From NCBI GenBank assembly GCA_041748075.1, contig JBGTDX010000115.1, forward strand, positions 1-22,505: DNA of 22,505 nucleotides, written 5' to 3'. The translations under genes were made by a program, and so were the position numbers. This DNA is from JBGSYJ01 sp041748075. GTDB taxonomy: Bacteria > Acidobacteriota > Thermoanaerobaculia > Gp7-AA8. This document shows, one piece after another, positions 1-7,329 of the stretch (position 1 is its first letter; every line of letters begins with the position of its first letter). The notes below the pieces were generated by a model. It saw only the letters and a program-made list of their open reading frames with translations. It searched no databases and was not told the DNA's origin.

Positions 1-70
1 GAACATGCAATGTTCGGCCACCTGGAACGGCAGCTCTCCAAGTGGCCGAACATTGCATGTTCGGCCCTCG
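1..70. repeat. Inverted pair of REP palindromes (BIME-like), left side of rayT relic
   Basis: Positions 1-21 and 42-62 form a perfect 21-bp inverted repeat separated by 20 nt. The inner copy (44-66) is itself a palindrome with 9-bp arms GGCCGAACA / TGTTCGGCC around a 5-nt loop. On the minus strand it is preceded by a GAGG-type head at about 67-70. The outer copy is cut by the window edge. The same palindrome recurs at 745-772 beyond the rayT relic, so the three copies bracket that gene. REP sequences flanking a RAYT gene are the classic arrangement for this family; that these are its substrates is inferred. Confidence 0.85.
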
Positions 71-158
71 TTCGCCAGGATCCACAGTTCGTAGAATCGG
101 CTGGCGGCGTATCTCTCCTGCAGAACGACACCCTGCACTCCGAGGTACCCTTTTCAGC

Positions 159-742
159 ATGCTCGAAGACGGCTTCCTCGATCCGAAAAAGCCTCTCTAT
201 ATTCGACGTGGCAACCTTCCGCACTGGCGGCAAGAGGGTGCGCTTTACTTCGTGACGTTTCGGCTCGGCGACTCACTGCCGCAATCACGATTGCTGGAAC
301 TGCGTAGGGAATTCTTTCAGCGGCGTCGGACCATTGAGTCACCGAGTCCTGAAGAACTGGAAAAATTCAGCAGAGTTCGGCGCCGGCGCATCGAGAGATG
401 GCTGGATCAGGGAGCTGGTTCCTGTGTCCTACGCAGGCCGGAAGCAAGAATAATTATGGAAGGAGCACTCGAGTTCTTCGATGGTGCCGATACGAGCTCG
501 GCCCCTATGTCGTTGCGCCGAATCATGTGCATGTACTCTTGCGCATGGCGCATGGGTTTGATTTGTCGGAGGTGCTTTCTTCGTGGAAGCGGCATTCATC
601 CAGAGAGTTATCCAAACTCGACTTCGTAAGGGCCGCGTTTAAGGGACAGAGGCACCTGTGGCAGATTGAGTCGTTCGACCATATCGTACGGGATCAGATG
701 AGTCTCGAGCGATATCGGGAATACATCCAGGGGCATGGGTAG
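159..742 (+). pseudogene. rayT: REP-associated tyrosine transposase (RAYT, IS200/IS605-like Y1 HUH family), frameshifted
   Basis: Two overlapping frames together spell one RAYT-type protein. The first runs from ATG 159 and contains ALYFVTFRLGDSLP, then continues to EFFDG at about 485. The second picks up at about 488 with RYELGPYVVAPNHVHVLL. The join falls at 486-488, and one missing C (GCC-CGA read as GCCGA) would explain it. The HUH motif is HVH within NHVHVLL. The likely catalytic Tyr is in REYIQ (codon 722-724), inside the expected DHIVRD...YI helix. The protein stops four residues after this Tyr, so the usual N-P-V-[KR]-x-G segment is missing. No clear ribosome-binding site precedes 159. 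The gene sits between inverted REP palindromes and ends 2 nt before the right-hand one. RAYTs nick REP single strands; this copy is probably inactive unless the frameshift is a sequencing error or is bypassed. Confidence 0.85.
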
Positions 743-744
743 AT

Positions 745-772
745 GAGGGCCGAACATGCAGTGTTCGGCCAC
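745..772. repeat. REP palindrome, right side of rayT relic
   Basis: A GAGG head is followed by the palindrome GGCCGAACA...TGTTCGGCC (748-770), with 9-bp arms and a 5-nt loop. It matches the reverse complement of 42-70 except for one loop base. It lies 2 nt after the rayT stop and 8 nt before the end of queG, which converges from the right, so it could also act as a shared hairpin between the two gene ends. Confidence 0.85.
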
Positions 773-780
773 ATGGTGAA

Positions 781-1785
781 TCACCTCCGGGAACGAGACC
801 ACGCCAGCGCATCGGCGACGCCGGGATCATCCCTGACATCGGCATTCGGGGAGTCGGATGTTCGAGAAACGATCACGGCATTACGGATCATGCCCGCATG
901 CTTTGCACGCTTCACTGCGCTCTTGCGAAACAGTGTCGAGAAGTCTGCCTGATCGGCGCGGAGCAGGTCCGTCACAGGAGTTGCCCCATAGACTTTGCGT
1001 GGCTGGAATGCAGGATGGGCCGCCGCCGGCTGCTCGTTCCACGGGCAGACTTCCTGACAGATGTCGCATCCGAACAGATTCCCGCCGAGTCGTTCCTTGA
1101 TCACGTCCGGGATCGGTCCACGGAGCTCAATATTCGCGTGACTGATGCAGCGGCCCGAGTCGACAGAGCGATCAGGAAGAATCGCATCGGTTGGGCAGGC
1201 ATCGATGCAGCGTGTGCAGGCGCCGCAGCGATCAGCCACCGCCGCGGAAGAAAGATCATTCTCGAGTGATGTGAGAAGCGTCCCGATGAAAAAGTACGAT
1301 CCTTTCTCTTCGTCGATGAGCATGCCGTTCTTTCCGATCCAGCCGAGGCCGGCCTGCGCGCCGTATGCACGGTCGGAAAGCGGCCCAGTGTCTACGTAGC
1401 GTCGCGTTGTGGTCCCCGGTGCGAGAGACTCGATCACGACCTCGATCTCGCGCAGCATGCGGTCCATCACTTCGTGGTAGTCGTCGCCGAGCGCGTATCG
1501 GGCGATTCCGTTGCCGATGACGTCGCCGGCGTGGGGGTATTTCTCCGCGGAGTACGGGACAGTGATCACGATGACCGAGCGAGCCCATGGGAACCGGATC
1601 TCCGGATGTTCGCGAGTCTCTCGGTTCTTCGCGAGATACTGCATGCTGGCGTGGCGACCTGCCGCGATCCAGGCCACGAAACGTGAGGCCTCGGCGTCTT
1701 CGAGTCCGCTGACGCCAGCCCGCATTGCACCGAGGGAGATCGCGGTCGATTCGATCGTCATCCAGATCTCGCTGATCGTCGTCAT
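781..1785 (-). CDS. queG: Epoxyqueuosine reductase QueG
   Basis: Cytosolic cobalamin- and Fe-S-dependent enzyme that reduces epoxyqueuosine to queuosine at tRNA position 34, the last step of queuosine synthesis. The 334-residue length fits the short form without C-terminal HEAT repeats. Visible family marks are YVDTGPLSDRAYGAQAGLGW (130-149) with the IGKN segment after it, a first cluster motif CGACTRCIDACP (C187, C190, C193, C197), CISHANIELRG at 213 (usually CISYLTIE), and a second cluster motif FGCDICQEVCPWN (C240, C243, C247). A conserved S-A-x-K-R-A segment follows near 288. The ATG at 1785 has a weak GGAAG upstream; Met9 or Met21 are possible later starts. It lies 30 bp after the PHP gene and is probably cotranscribed with it. 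Confidence 0.95.
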   Translation of the reverse strand: MTTISEIWMTIESTAISLGAMRAGVSGLEDAEASRFVAWIAAGRHASMQYLAKNRETREHPEIRFPWARSVIVITVPYSAEKYPHAGDVIGNGIARYALGDDYHEVMDRMLREIEVVIESLAPGTTTRRYVDTGPLSDRAYGAQAGLGWIGKNGMLIDEEKGSYFFIGTLLTSLENDLSSAAVADRCGACTRCIDACPTDAILPDRSVDSGRCISHANIELRGPIPDVIKERLGGNLFGCDICQEVCPWNEQPAAAHPAFQPRKVYGATPVTDLLRADQADFSTLFRKSAVKRAKHAGMIRNAVIVSRTSDSPNADVRDDPGVADALAWSRSRR

Positions 1786-1815
1786 CGCTTCCGGTTCGGG
1801 GGCGAAAAGTTCGCG

Positions 1816-2631
1816 TTACATCCGGTCGAGAATCGGCCGGATGTGCTTTTCATCGACTTTTACTGTGCCGAGTGTCTCGTTCGTCTTCGCTGTTCCATGA
1901 TCGTCCGAGCCTCCCGTGATCATGAGACCACGTGAAGTGGCGAGGGCCGTGTAGAACCGCCGCGACTCGGGATCCACTTCAGGGTGGTAGACCTCGATGC
2001 CATCGACGCCGAGATCGAGCACTTCCGTGACGAGCCTCCGGTGATCCGGATAGAGCGATGGATGAGCTACGGAGGTCAGACCTCCGGCCGAGTGAACGAG
2101 ATCGACGACCTCGCCGATGGAGAAGCGGGGTTTCGGTACGAACCCCGGACCTCCCGGCCGGAGAAGCTGCTCGAAAGCCTCATTCATCGATGAGACGTGG
2201 CCGGCCTCGATCAATGCACGTGCTACGTGGGGTCGACCCATCGCGCCGCCCCCACAGAGCTCGAGGACCCGCTCGGTGCTGATGGGATAGCCTGCCGCGA
2301 GCAGCTTCTCGCACATGCGGTGGCCTCGCGTAAGGCGATCCTCTCTGAATTTCGCAAGACGTTCATTCAACCGGTCATCGAGAGGGTCGACGGCATATGC
2401 GAGAACGTGGATGTCGACTCCCTGGTGTTCAGTCGACAGCTCTGCAGCCGGAATCAGCGTGACGCCGGTTTCGTCCGCGTAGCCCTTGATCTCGAAGTAC
2501 GCGGCCAGGTTGTCGTGGTCGCTGATCGCGATGATCTCGATGCCGTGACCCGACGCCACGTCGATGACTTCCCGCGGAGAGCGGGTGCCGTCGGAGTGAT
2601 AGGTGTGAGTGTGAAGGTCAGCGTAGCGCAT
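1816..2631 (-). CDS. PHP-domain phosphoesterase, RNase AM / TrpH (YciV) family
   Basis: A 271-residue polymerase-and-histidinol-phosphatase (PHP) metallohydrolase. The metal-binding motifs appear in order: DLHTHTYHSDGT (5-16), SDHDN (about 37-41), the Glu of AAELS, HVLAY, a middle insertion with GRPHVARALIEAG, then SVAHPSLYP, IEVYHPE and GGSDDHGT near the C-terminus. This set and the roughly 270-residue length match the TrpH/YciV subgroup, whose characterised members act as 3',5'-nucleoside bisphosphate phosphatases or as a 5'-3' exoribonuclease maturing rRNA 5' ends. Which activity applies cannot be read from sequence. It lies between ileS (60 bp upstream, with a 7-bp repeat array in the gap) and queG, all on the same strand, so a translation/RNA-themed transcription unit is plausible. 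Confidence 0.9.
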   Translation of the reverse strand: MRYADLHTHTYHSDGTRSPREVIDVASGHGIEIIAISDHDNLAAYFEIKGYADETGVTLIPAAELSTEHQGVDIHVLAYAVDPLDDRLNERLAKFREDRLTRGHRMCEKLLAAGYPISTERVLELCGGGAMGRPHVARALIEAGHVSSMNEAFEQLLRPGGPGFVPKPRFSIGEVVDLVHSAGGLTSVAHPSLYPDHRRLVTEVLDLGVDGIEVYHPEVDPESRRFYTALATSRGLMITGGSDDHGTAKTNETLGTVKVDEKHIRPILDRM

Positions 2632-2644
2632 GTCGAACCCGAAA

Positions 2645-2679
2645 GTTCTGAGTTGTGAGTTGTGAGTTGTGAGTTCTGA
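2645..2679. repeat. Tandem 7-bp repeat array (GTTGTGA x5)
   Basis: Five consecutive heptamers on the plus strand: the outer two read GTTCTGA and the inner three GTTGTGA. The array fills most of the gap between the start of the PHP gene (2631) and the end of ileS (2692). Arrays of the same 7-bp period but different sequence occur at 9597, 15368 and 15439. Confidence 0.9.
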
Positions 2680-2691
2680 GTGGTTTAGTGC

Positions 2692-5490
2692 TTACGCTGT
2701 CTCGATACTTTGTACGACGGTTGTGCAGCGCTGGCAAAGGGCGCCCTCTTCGGTGACGGCTTCGTCGTAGCGCCAGCACCTGCTGCATTTCTTTCCACGC
2801 GCGGGTGTCATGCGGATCGAGACGGTTCCCAGACCCTCGATGTTGACTGTCTCAGCCTCCGCTTCGGCTGAAGCAACGAAGTCCACATGCGAGACGATGA
2901 AGATGTTCGCCAGGTCCAGCTCGAGTCCTTCGGCGATTGTCTCGCGCGAGAGGCCGCCCAGAACGACGTCTGCTTCGAGCGACTGTCCGATCTGCTGCGC
3001 CGCGCGTGCATTCTCGAGGACCTTCGAGACCGCTTCACGGAGTTGAAGAATCCGCTCCCACGCTCCGAGTTTCTTCGTATCGAGCGTCACGCCTGCTGGT
3101 TTCACGAATTCCGCAAGATGTACAGACTCTTCCCTCTGCCCTGGAAGCGACTCGTAGATCTCTTCGGCAGTGAACGGCACAACCGGTGCGATCGTCGTAA
3201 CGATCCCTTCGAGAATTCTGTGCATCGCCGTCTGGGCCGAGCGTCGCGCCCGCGAGTTCGCACTTTCCACATACAACGTGTCCTTCTGGATGTCGAGATA
3301 CAGCGATGAAAGGTCGACCGTGCAGAGATCGAGAATCCTGTGATAGACGACATGGAACTCGTACTCTTCGTACGCTTTTCTGCATCGCTCGAACACCGAG
3401 TCGGCACGTGCGACGGCCCAGCGATCGATGTCCAGCATCTGATCGAAAGGCAGCGCATCCGTCGCGGGATCGAAGTCGTTCAGATTTCCGAGAAGAAAGC
3501 GGGCCGTGTTCCTGATCTTTCTGTACGCATCCGCGATCCGAGAGATGATCTCGTTGCCGATTCCCATGTCGTCCCGATAGTCGATCATCGAGACCCAGAG
3601 CCGGAAGATGTCCGCTCCATGCTGCTTGATGATGTCGTGGGGCGAGACGACGTTCCCGACGGACTTCGACATCTTGCGTCCCTTCTCGTCGACGACGAAG
3701 CCATGCGTGATGACCTCGCGATAGGGTGCCTGTCCGGCGATCCCCGTGCCGACGAGCAGCGATGACTGGAACCATCCGCGATGCTGATCGTGACCTTCGA
3801 GATACAGCGAAGCGGGCCACGCGAGCTCGGGCCGCTCCCGCAGGACTGCGTAATGGGAACAGCCGGAGTCGAACCAAACGTCGAGGATGTCGAGCTCCTT
3901 GCGAAATGCACGGCCTCCGCATTTCGAACAGCCGCGACTCTCCGGCAGGAACTCAGACGGCTCGAGCTCGAACCAGACGTCCGCGCCGTCGCGCCGGAAC
4001 GCCTCGACCACGCGGCTGAAGAATTCCGGGTCGCTGATCTGTTCACCGCAGCCTTCGCAGAAGAGGACGGTGATGGGAACTCCCCACAGCCGCTGCCTTG
4101 AGATGCACCAGTCGGGTCGATTCTCGACCATGCCGAGAATTCTCTCCTCGCCCCACCGGGGTACCCAGCTCGTCTTTCGAATCTGCTCGATCGCCTTCCC
4201 GCGAAGGCCCTGTTCGTCCATGCTGATGAACCACTGTTCCGTGGCCCGGAAGATCACCGGGGTTCTGCAGCGCCAGCAGTGCGGGTACGAATGCGTCAGC
4301 GTCTCGGAGGCGACGAGGAGGCCATTCGACTCGAGCATTGCCACGATCTCCGAGTTTGCTTTGAAGACGTGCACGCCCTGCCATTCAGGAACGTCCGCCG
4401 TGAACTCGCCCCTGTGATTCACGGGCGTATAGATCGGCAGATCGTAGGTCCTTCCGGTGTTGTAGTCGTCCGCGCCGTGACCGGGTGCGGTATGCACGAG
4501 CCCTGTTCCCGCCTCCAGCGTGACGTACTCGCCAAGGACGAATATCCCTTTGCGGTCGATGAACGCGTGGCGGTATTCGAGCCTGTCGAATTCTTCTCCC
4601 CTGAGAGTCTTCACCGTCGAGGGTTCGTCCCAGCCCGCTTTCTTCGCGACGGTGTCGAGCAGGTCTGCCGCTACGATGTGATACCCCTCCCGTCGATCTA
4701 CCACGGCGTACTCGAACGACGGCTTCACCGCGATCGCAAGGTTGGCCGGCAGCGTCCATGGCGTGGTCGTCCAGATGACGGCATACGAGGGCTTCTCAGC
4801 CGGGAGATTCAGCCTGGCTACTGCTTCGTCGCTGAGAGGAAACCGCACATAGACCGACGGCGATGTGTGCTCGCCGTACTCGACCTCGGCCTCGGCGAGC
4901 GCAGTCTGGCAGCGCGTACACCAGTGCACCGGCTTGAGTCCCTTGTAGACCGAGCCGGTTTCGAAGAACTTGCCCAGAGCCTCGGCGATGGATGCTTCGT
5001 AGGAGTACGACATCGTGAGATAGGGGTTCTTCCAGTCGCCAAAAACACCGAGACGCTTGAAGTCCTCCCGCTGAACATCGACGAACTTGTCGGCAAACTC
5101 ACGGCATGCGCGCCTGAAATCCGCCGCGGACATCTCTTTCTTCTTCGAGCCGAGCTCTTTGTCGACCTGGTGCTCGATCGGAAGGCCGTGGCAGTCCCAG
5201 CCAGGGACGTAAGGCGAATCGAAGCCCATCATCGTGCGCGACTTGACGACGATGTCCTTGAGCGTCTTATTGAGGCCCTGCCCGATGTGAATCCGGCCGT
5301 TCGCGTACGGGGGACCGTCGTGCAGAATGAACTTCTCGCTTCCCTTCCGTTTCGCGCGAATCTTCCCGTAGAGATCCATCGCGTCCCACTGCTCGAGCCG
5401 CTTCGGCGCGTTCTGCGGGAGATTGGCCTTCAGCGAAAACGATGTCTGAGGCAGGTTTAGGGTCTTTTTCCAGTCGTTCTTTTCAGCCAT
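2692..5490 (-). CDS. ileS: Isoleucyl-tRNA synthetase
   Basis: Class I aminoacyl-tRNA synthetase that charges tRNA-Ile in the cytosol. Its 932 residues match the usual bacterial length. The ATP-binding signatures are HIGQ at 68-71 (within PYANGRIHIGQGL) and KMSKS at 606-610. The CP1 editing domain shows TTTPWTLPANLAIAV and GTGLVHTAPGHGADDYNTG. The C-terminal zinc site uses C902, C905, C919 and C922, which marks the bacterial form that keeps the zinc tail. The ATG at 5490 starts MAEKNDWKKTLNLPQT, typical of the family. No T-box leader is visible upstream. Genes downstream on the same strand are the PHP phosphoesterase and queG. Confidence 0.98.
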   Translation of the reverse strand: MAEKNDWKKTLNLPQTSFSLKANLPQNAPKRLEQWDAMDLYGKIRAKRKGSEKFILHDGPPYANGRIHIGQGLNKTLKDIVVKSRTMMGFDSPYVPGWDCHGLPIEHQVDKELGSKKKEMSAADFRRACREFADKFVDVQREDFKRLGVFGDWKNPYLTMSYSYEASIAEALGKFFETGSVYKGLKPVHWCTRCQTALAEAEVEYGEHTSPSVYVRFPLSDEAVARLNLPAEKPSYAVIWTTTPWTLPANLAIAVKPSFEYAVVDRREGYHIVAADLLDTVAKKAGWDEPSTVKTLRGEEFDRLEYRHAFIDRKGIFVLGEYVTLEAGTGLVHTAPGHGADDYNTGRTYDLPIYTPVNHRGEFTADVPEWQGVHVFKANSEIVAMLESNGLLVASETLTHSYPHCWRCRTPVIFRATEQWFISMDEQGLRGKAIEQIRKTSWVPRWGEERILGMVENRPDWCISRQRLWGVPITVLFCEGCGEQISDPEFFSRVVEAFRRDGADVWFELEPSEFLPESRGCSKCGGRAFRKELDILDVWFDSGCSHYAVLRERPELAWPASLYLEGHDQHRGWFQSSLLVGTGIAGQAPYREVITHGFVVDEKGRKMSKSVGNVVSPHDIIKQHGADIFRLWVSMIDYRDDMGIGNEIISRIADAYRKIRNTARFLLGNLNDFDPATDALPFDQMLDIDRWAVARADSVFERCRKAYEEYEFHVVYHRILDLCTVDLSSLYLDIQKDTLYVESANSRARRSAQTAMHRILEGIVTTIAPVVPFTAEEIYESLPGQREESVHLAEFVKPAGVTLDTKKLGAWERILQLREAVSKVLENARAAQQIGQSLEADVVLGGLSRETIAEGLELDLANIFIVSHVDFVASAEAEAETVNIEGLGTVSIRMTPARGKKCSRCWRYDEAVTEEGALCQRCTTVVQSIETA

Positions 5491-5614
5491 GCGGGTTCAC
5501 ATCCTCGAAGTCGAATCGCCGAAACTAACATCCGGGGTGGATGATTTCAATGGGGGATCTTTGTGACCGGCCGGCAGGAGTCGCCACAGTGGCGTCAGCG
5601 ATTCTCTCGCTCTT

Positions 5615-5747
5615 AATGAACCTCCCCAACACCGAGAGATTTCGAGGGTTTGTCATCCTGAGCGTAGCGAAGGATCTCCTTCCTTGAGGCGATACGGCAA
5701 GCCTTCAGGGGATCCTTCGCTTCGCTCAGGATGACACGTGGTTCATT
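5615..5747. mobile_element. MITE-like element, copy 1 (133 bp)
   Basis: Bounded by 8-bp terminal inverted repeats AATGAACC (5615-5622) and GGTTCATT (5740-5747). Inside is a long hairpin: arms at 5652-5676 and 5711-5735 pair over 25 bp with one mismatch, carrying the CATCCTGAGCG...CGAAGGATC motif. A copy with the same ends and the same 37-nt spacing from left end to left arm lies at 16493-16642. It has no coding capacity, so any mobility would need an enzyme supplied in trans. Confidence 0.75.
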
Positions 5748-5757
5748 CCTCGCCACC

Positions 5758-5774
5758 ATGACGGGTCCCGTCAT
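5758..5774. terminator. Short perfect palindrome, possible terminator of the lytic transglycosylase gene
   Basis: ATGACGGG-T-CCCGTCAT forms 8-bp perfect arms with a 1-nt centre, about 80 bp past the stop of the minus-strand lytic transglycosylase gene. No T-run follows, so it would at best be a weak or factor-dependent terminator. It may instead be another dispersed repeat. Confidence 0.35.
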
Positions 5775-5855
5775 TGCCGCGCCCGGGATGACATTCTGGT
5801 TCAATCCCGCTCCGCGCGACCGGGACTCCGGAGGCAAGGGGAGTCCTGCAAAGAG

Positions 5856-7235
5856 TTACATGCCGCCGGCTGTCAGGGCCGTTCCGAGCGTGACCCTGAG
5901 GCGCTCGCCGGGCTGGAGCACGTGGTCTTTGTCGAGCCGGTTCATGTCGCGCAGCTCGTCCACGGTAAGCCCGTTGCGTCGGGCGATCGAGTAGAGAGTA
6001 TCGCCCGACTGAACCTGGTACATCGTGTCGGCCGGTTCTCTGCGGCTCTGAAGAAGCATCGAGAGTTCGGTCTGCCTGACCGGAAGGTAGATCGCATCTC
6101 CGGCGCGGACCCTGTCCGACTTGAGAGAGTTCATGTTCAGGATGTCATCGCGGGGAATGCCGAGCGTTTTCGAGAGCTTCGTGATCGAGTCTCCAGGCCG
6201 AAGGACGAAAGAGGCGACCTGAATATTCGGATCCTCATCCCTGAGCGTTGCCGCGCGGGAGAGCACCCGGTCGGCGGCCTTCGCTGGGATCCTGACGACG
6301 TTGAGTCCCGGAGGAACCACTCTCTTGCGGAGGTGCGGGTTCAGTGCCGCCAGGTCTTCTTCGTCCACCGATGCAACCTCGGCCATCCACGACAGCGACA
6401 GCGGACCAGCGACCGTAACCGGCCGCACTTCCATCGGCTGTGGCTCGAGCAACTCGAACCCATAGGTTTCGGGATCGCTCGCGATGAGCACGGTCGCGTA
6501 GAACGTCGGTACGTAGCCGCGGGTCTCCTTCGGGATCGCCGACTTCTCCGACAACTCCCAGAACGTTGTCGATCCCGAGCTCTTGAGCGCGCGACGGACA
6601 CGGCCGGGTCCTGCGTTGTAGGCGGCCAGCGCGAGAGACCAATCGCCGAACATCCGGTGCAGGTCCCGCAGATAGTGCGCGGCGGCTCGCGTCGATTTCT
6701 CAGGATCGGCGCGTTCGTCCACCCACCAGTCGATGCTCAACCCGTATTCCCTTCCTGTGGGAGGCATGAACTGCCAGAGCCCGTAGGCACCGGCCGACGA
6801 AGTGAGCGTAGGAACATAGGCACTCTCGATCACGGGAAGGTAGGCCAGGGCGCGCGGCAGTTTGTATTCGTCGAGAACGGAGTCGACCATCAATTTGTAG
6901 GCTGCCGATCGGTAAAGGGATCGCTGAATCTTCGGGCGCAGCGTCGTCGAGAAGTACTTGACCGCGCCGCGGATCGAATCGTGTTCGGGGATCTCGATGG
7001 AGGCCATCGCCTCGGCATCGACGACGACCGGCTTGACGGTTCCGGCAGCCCGGAGCTCGATTTGATGCGCCGCGATCTCGAGCGCCTCTTTCAGCGCGGC
7101 TGCATCGGCCACAGGATCCGCCTCCATGACCGCAGGGGCGGGGAGCGCGGAAACGGATTGCGGTGGAGTGCCCGTGGCGCAGGCGCCCAGAAGGAGGGAC
7201 AAGCCCAGTAACGAAATCGGATTCCGAACATTCAT
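5856..7235 (-). CDS. MltD-like membrane-bound lytic murein transglycosylase with two LysM domains (lipoprotein)
   Basis: Predicted 459-residue lipoprotein that cleaves peptidoglycan glycan strands in the periplasm. The start at 7235 gives MNVRNPISLLGLSLLLGAC, a lipoprotein signal with lipobox LGA|C (Cys19), and has GAGGGG about 10 nt upstream; an upstream in-frame ATG at 7301 would spoil the signal peptide. The SLT domain spans about 110-250, with the presumed catalytic Glu137 in LPVIESAY, then SSAGAYGLWQFMP and ALAAYNAGPGRV. LysM domains lie at about 343-386 and 405-448 (QVQSGDTLYSIARRNGL). This is the MltD/family 1D architecture. It follows the MglA-like GTPase gene by 94 bp on the same strand. 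Mature N-terminal residues of about 20-75 are low in complexity and probably form a linker. Confidence 0.92.
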   Translation of the reverse strand: MNVRNPISLLGLSLLLGACATGTPPQSVSALPAPAVMEADPVADAAALKEALEIAAHQIELRAAGTVKPVVVDAEAMASIEIPEHDSIRGAVKYFSTTLRPKIQRSLYRSAAYKLMVDSVLDEYKLPRALAYLPVIESAYVPTLTSSAGAYGLWQFMPPTGREYGLSIDWWVDERADPEKSTRAAAHYLRDLHRMFGDWSLALAAYNAGPGRVRRALKSSGSTTFWELSEKSAIPKETRGYVPTFYATVLIASDPETYGFELLEPQPMEVRPVTVAGPLSLSWMAEVASVDEEDLAALNPHLRKRVVPPGLNVVRIPAKAADRVLSRAATLRDEDPNIQVASFVLRPGDSITKLSKTLGIPRDDILNMNSLKSDRVRAGDAIYLPVRQTELSMLLQSRREPADTMYQVQSGDTLYSIARRNGLTVDELRDMNRLDKDHVLQPGERLRVTLGTALTAGGM

Positions 7236-7329
7236 CACGCCACCCCTCGTTTCGTCGCTGAACTCTGTTTCATTCTTCGAAACGCAGCGAACCTCACGCA
7301 CCGGATTGCCCCGATCGCAGATCGCTGAC

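Larger units (their letters stand above)
5491..5855. other. Repeat-filled intergenic region between ileS and the lytic transglycosylase gene
   Basis: A 365-bp stretch with no credible gene. It holds, from left to right, the ileS upstream region with its presumed promoter (5491-5614), a complete MITE-like element (5615-5747), and a short perfect palindrome (5758-5774) downstream of the lytic transglycosylase gene. ORFs here are translations of the repeat. Confidence 0.8.

Noticed and set aside
4279..5460. Plus-strand ORF of 393 codons inside ileS
   Set aside because: Antisense shadow of ileS, whose motifs are all intact; high GC makes such long antisense frames common.
5613..5837. Short ORF translating to LSEAKDPLKACR / KEILRYAQDD-type peptides
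   Set aside because: This is the well-known spurious translation of the CCTGAGCGAAGCGAAGGATC repeat, not a gene.
5922..7211. Plus-strand ORF of 429 codons opposite the lytic transglycosylase
   Set aside because: Antisense shadow; the minus-strand frame has lipobox, SLT and LysM motifs.
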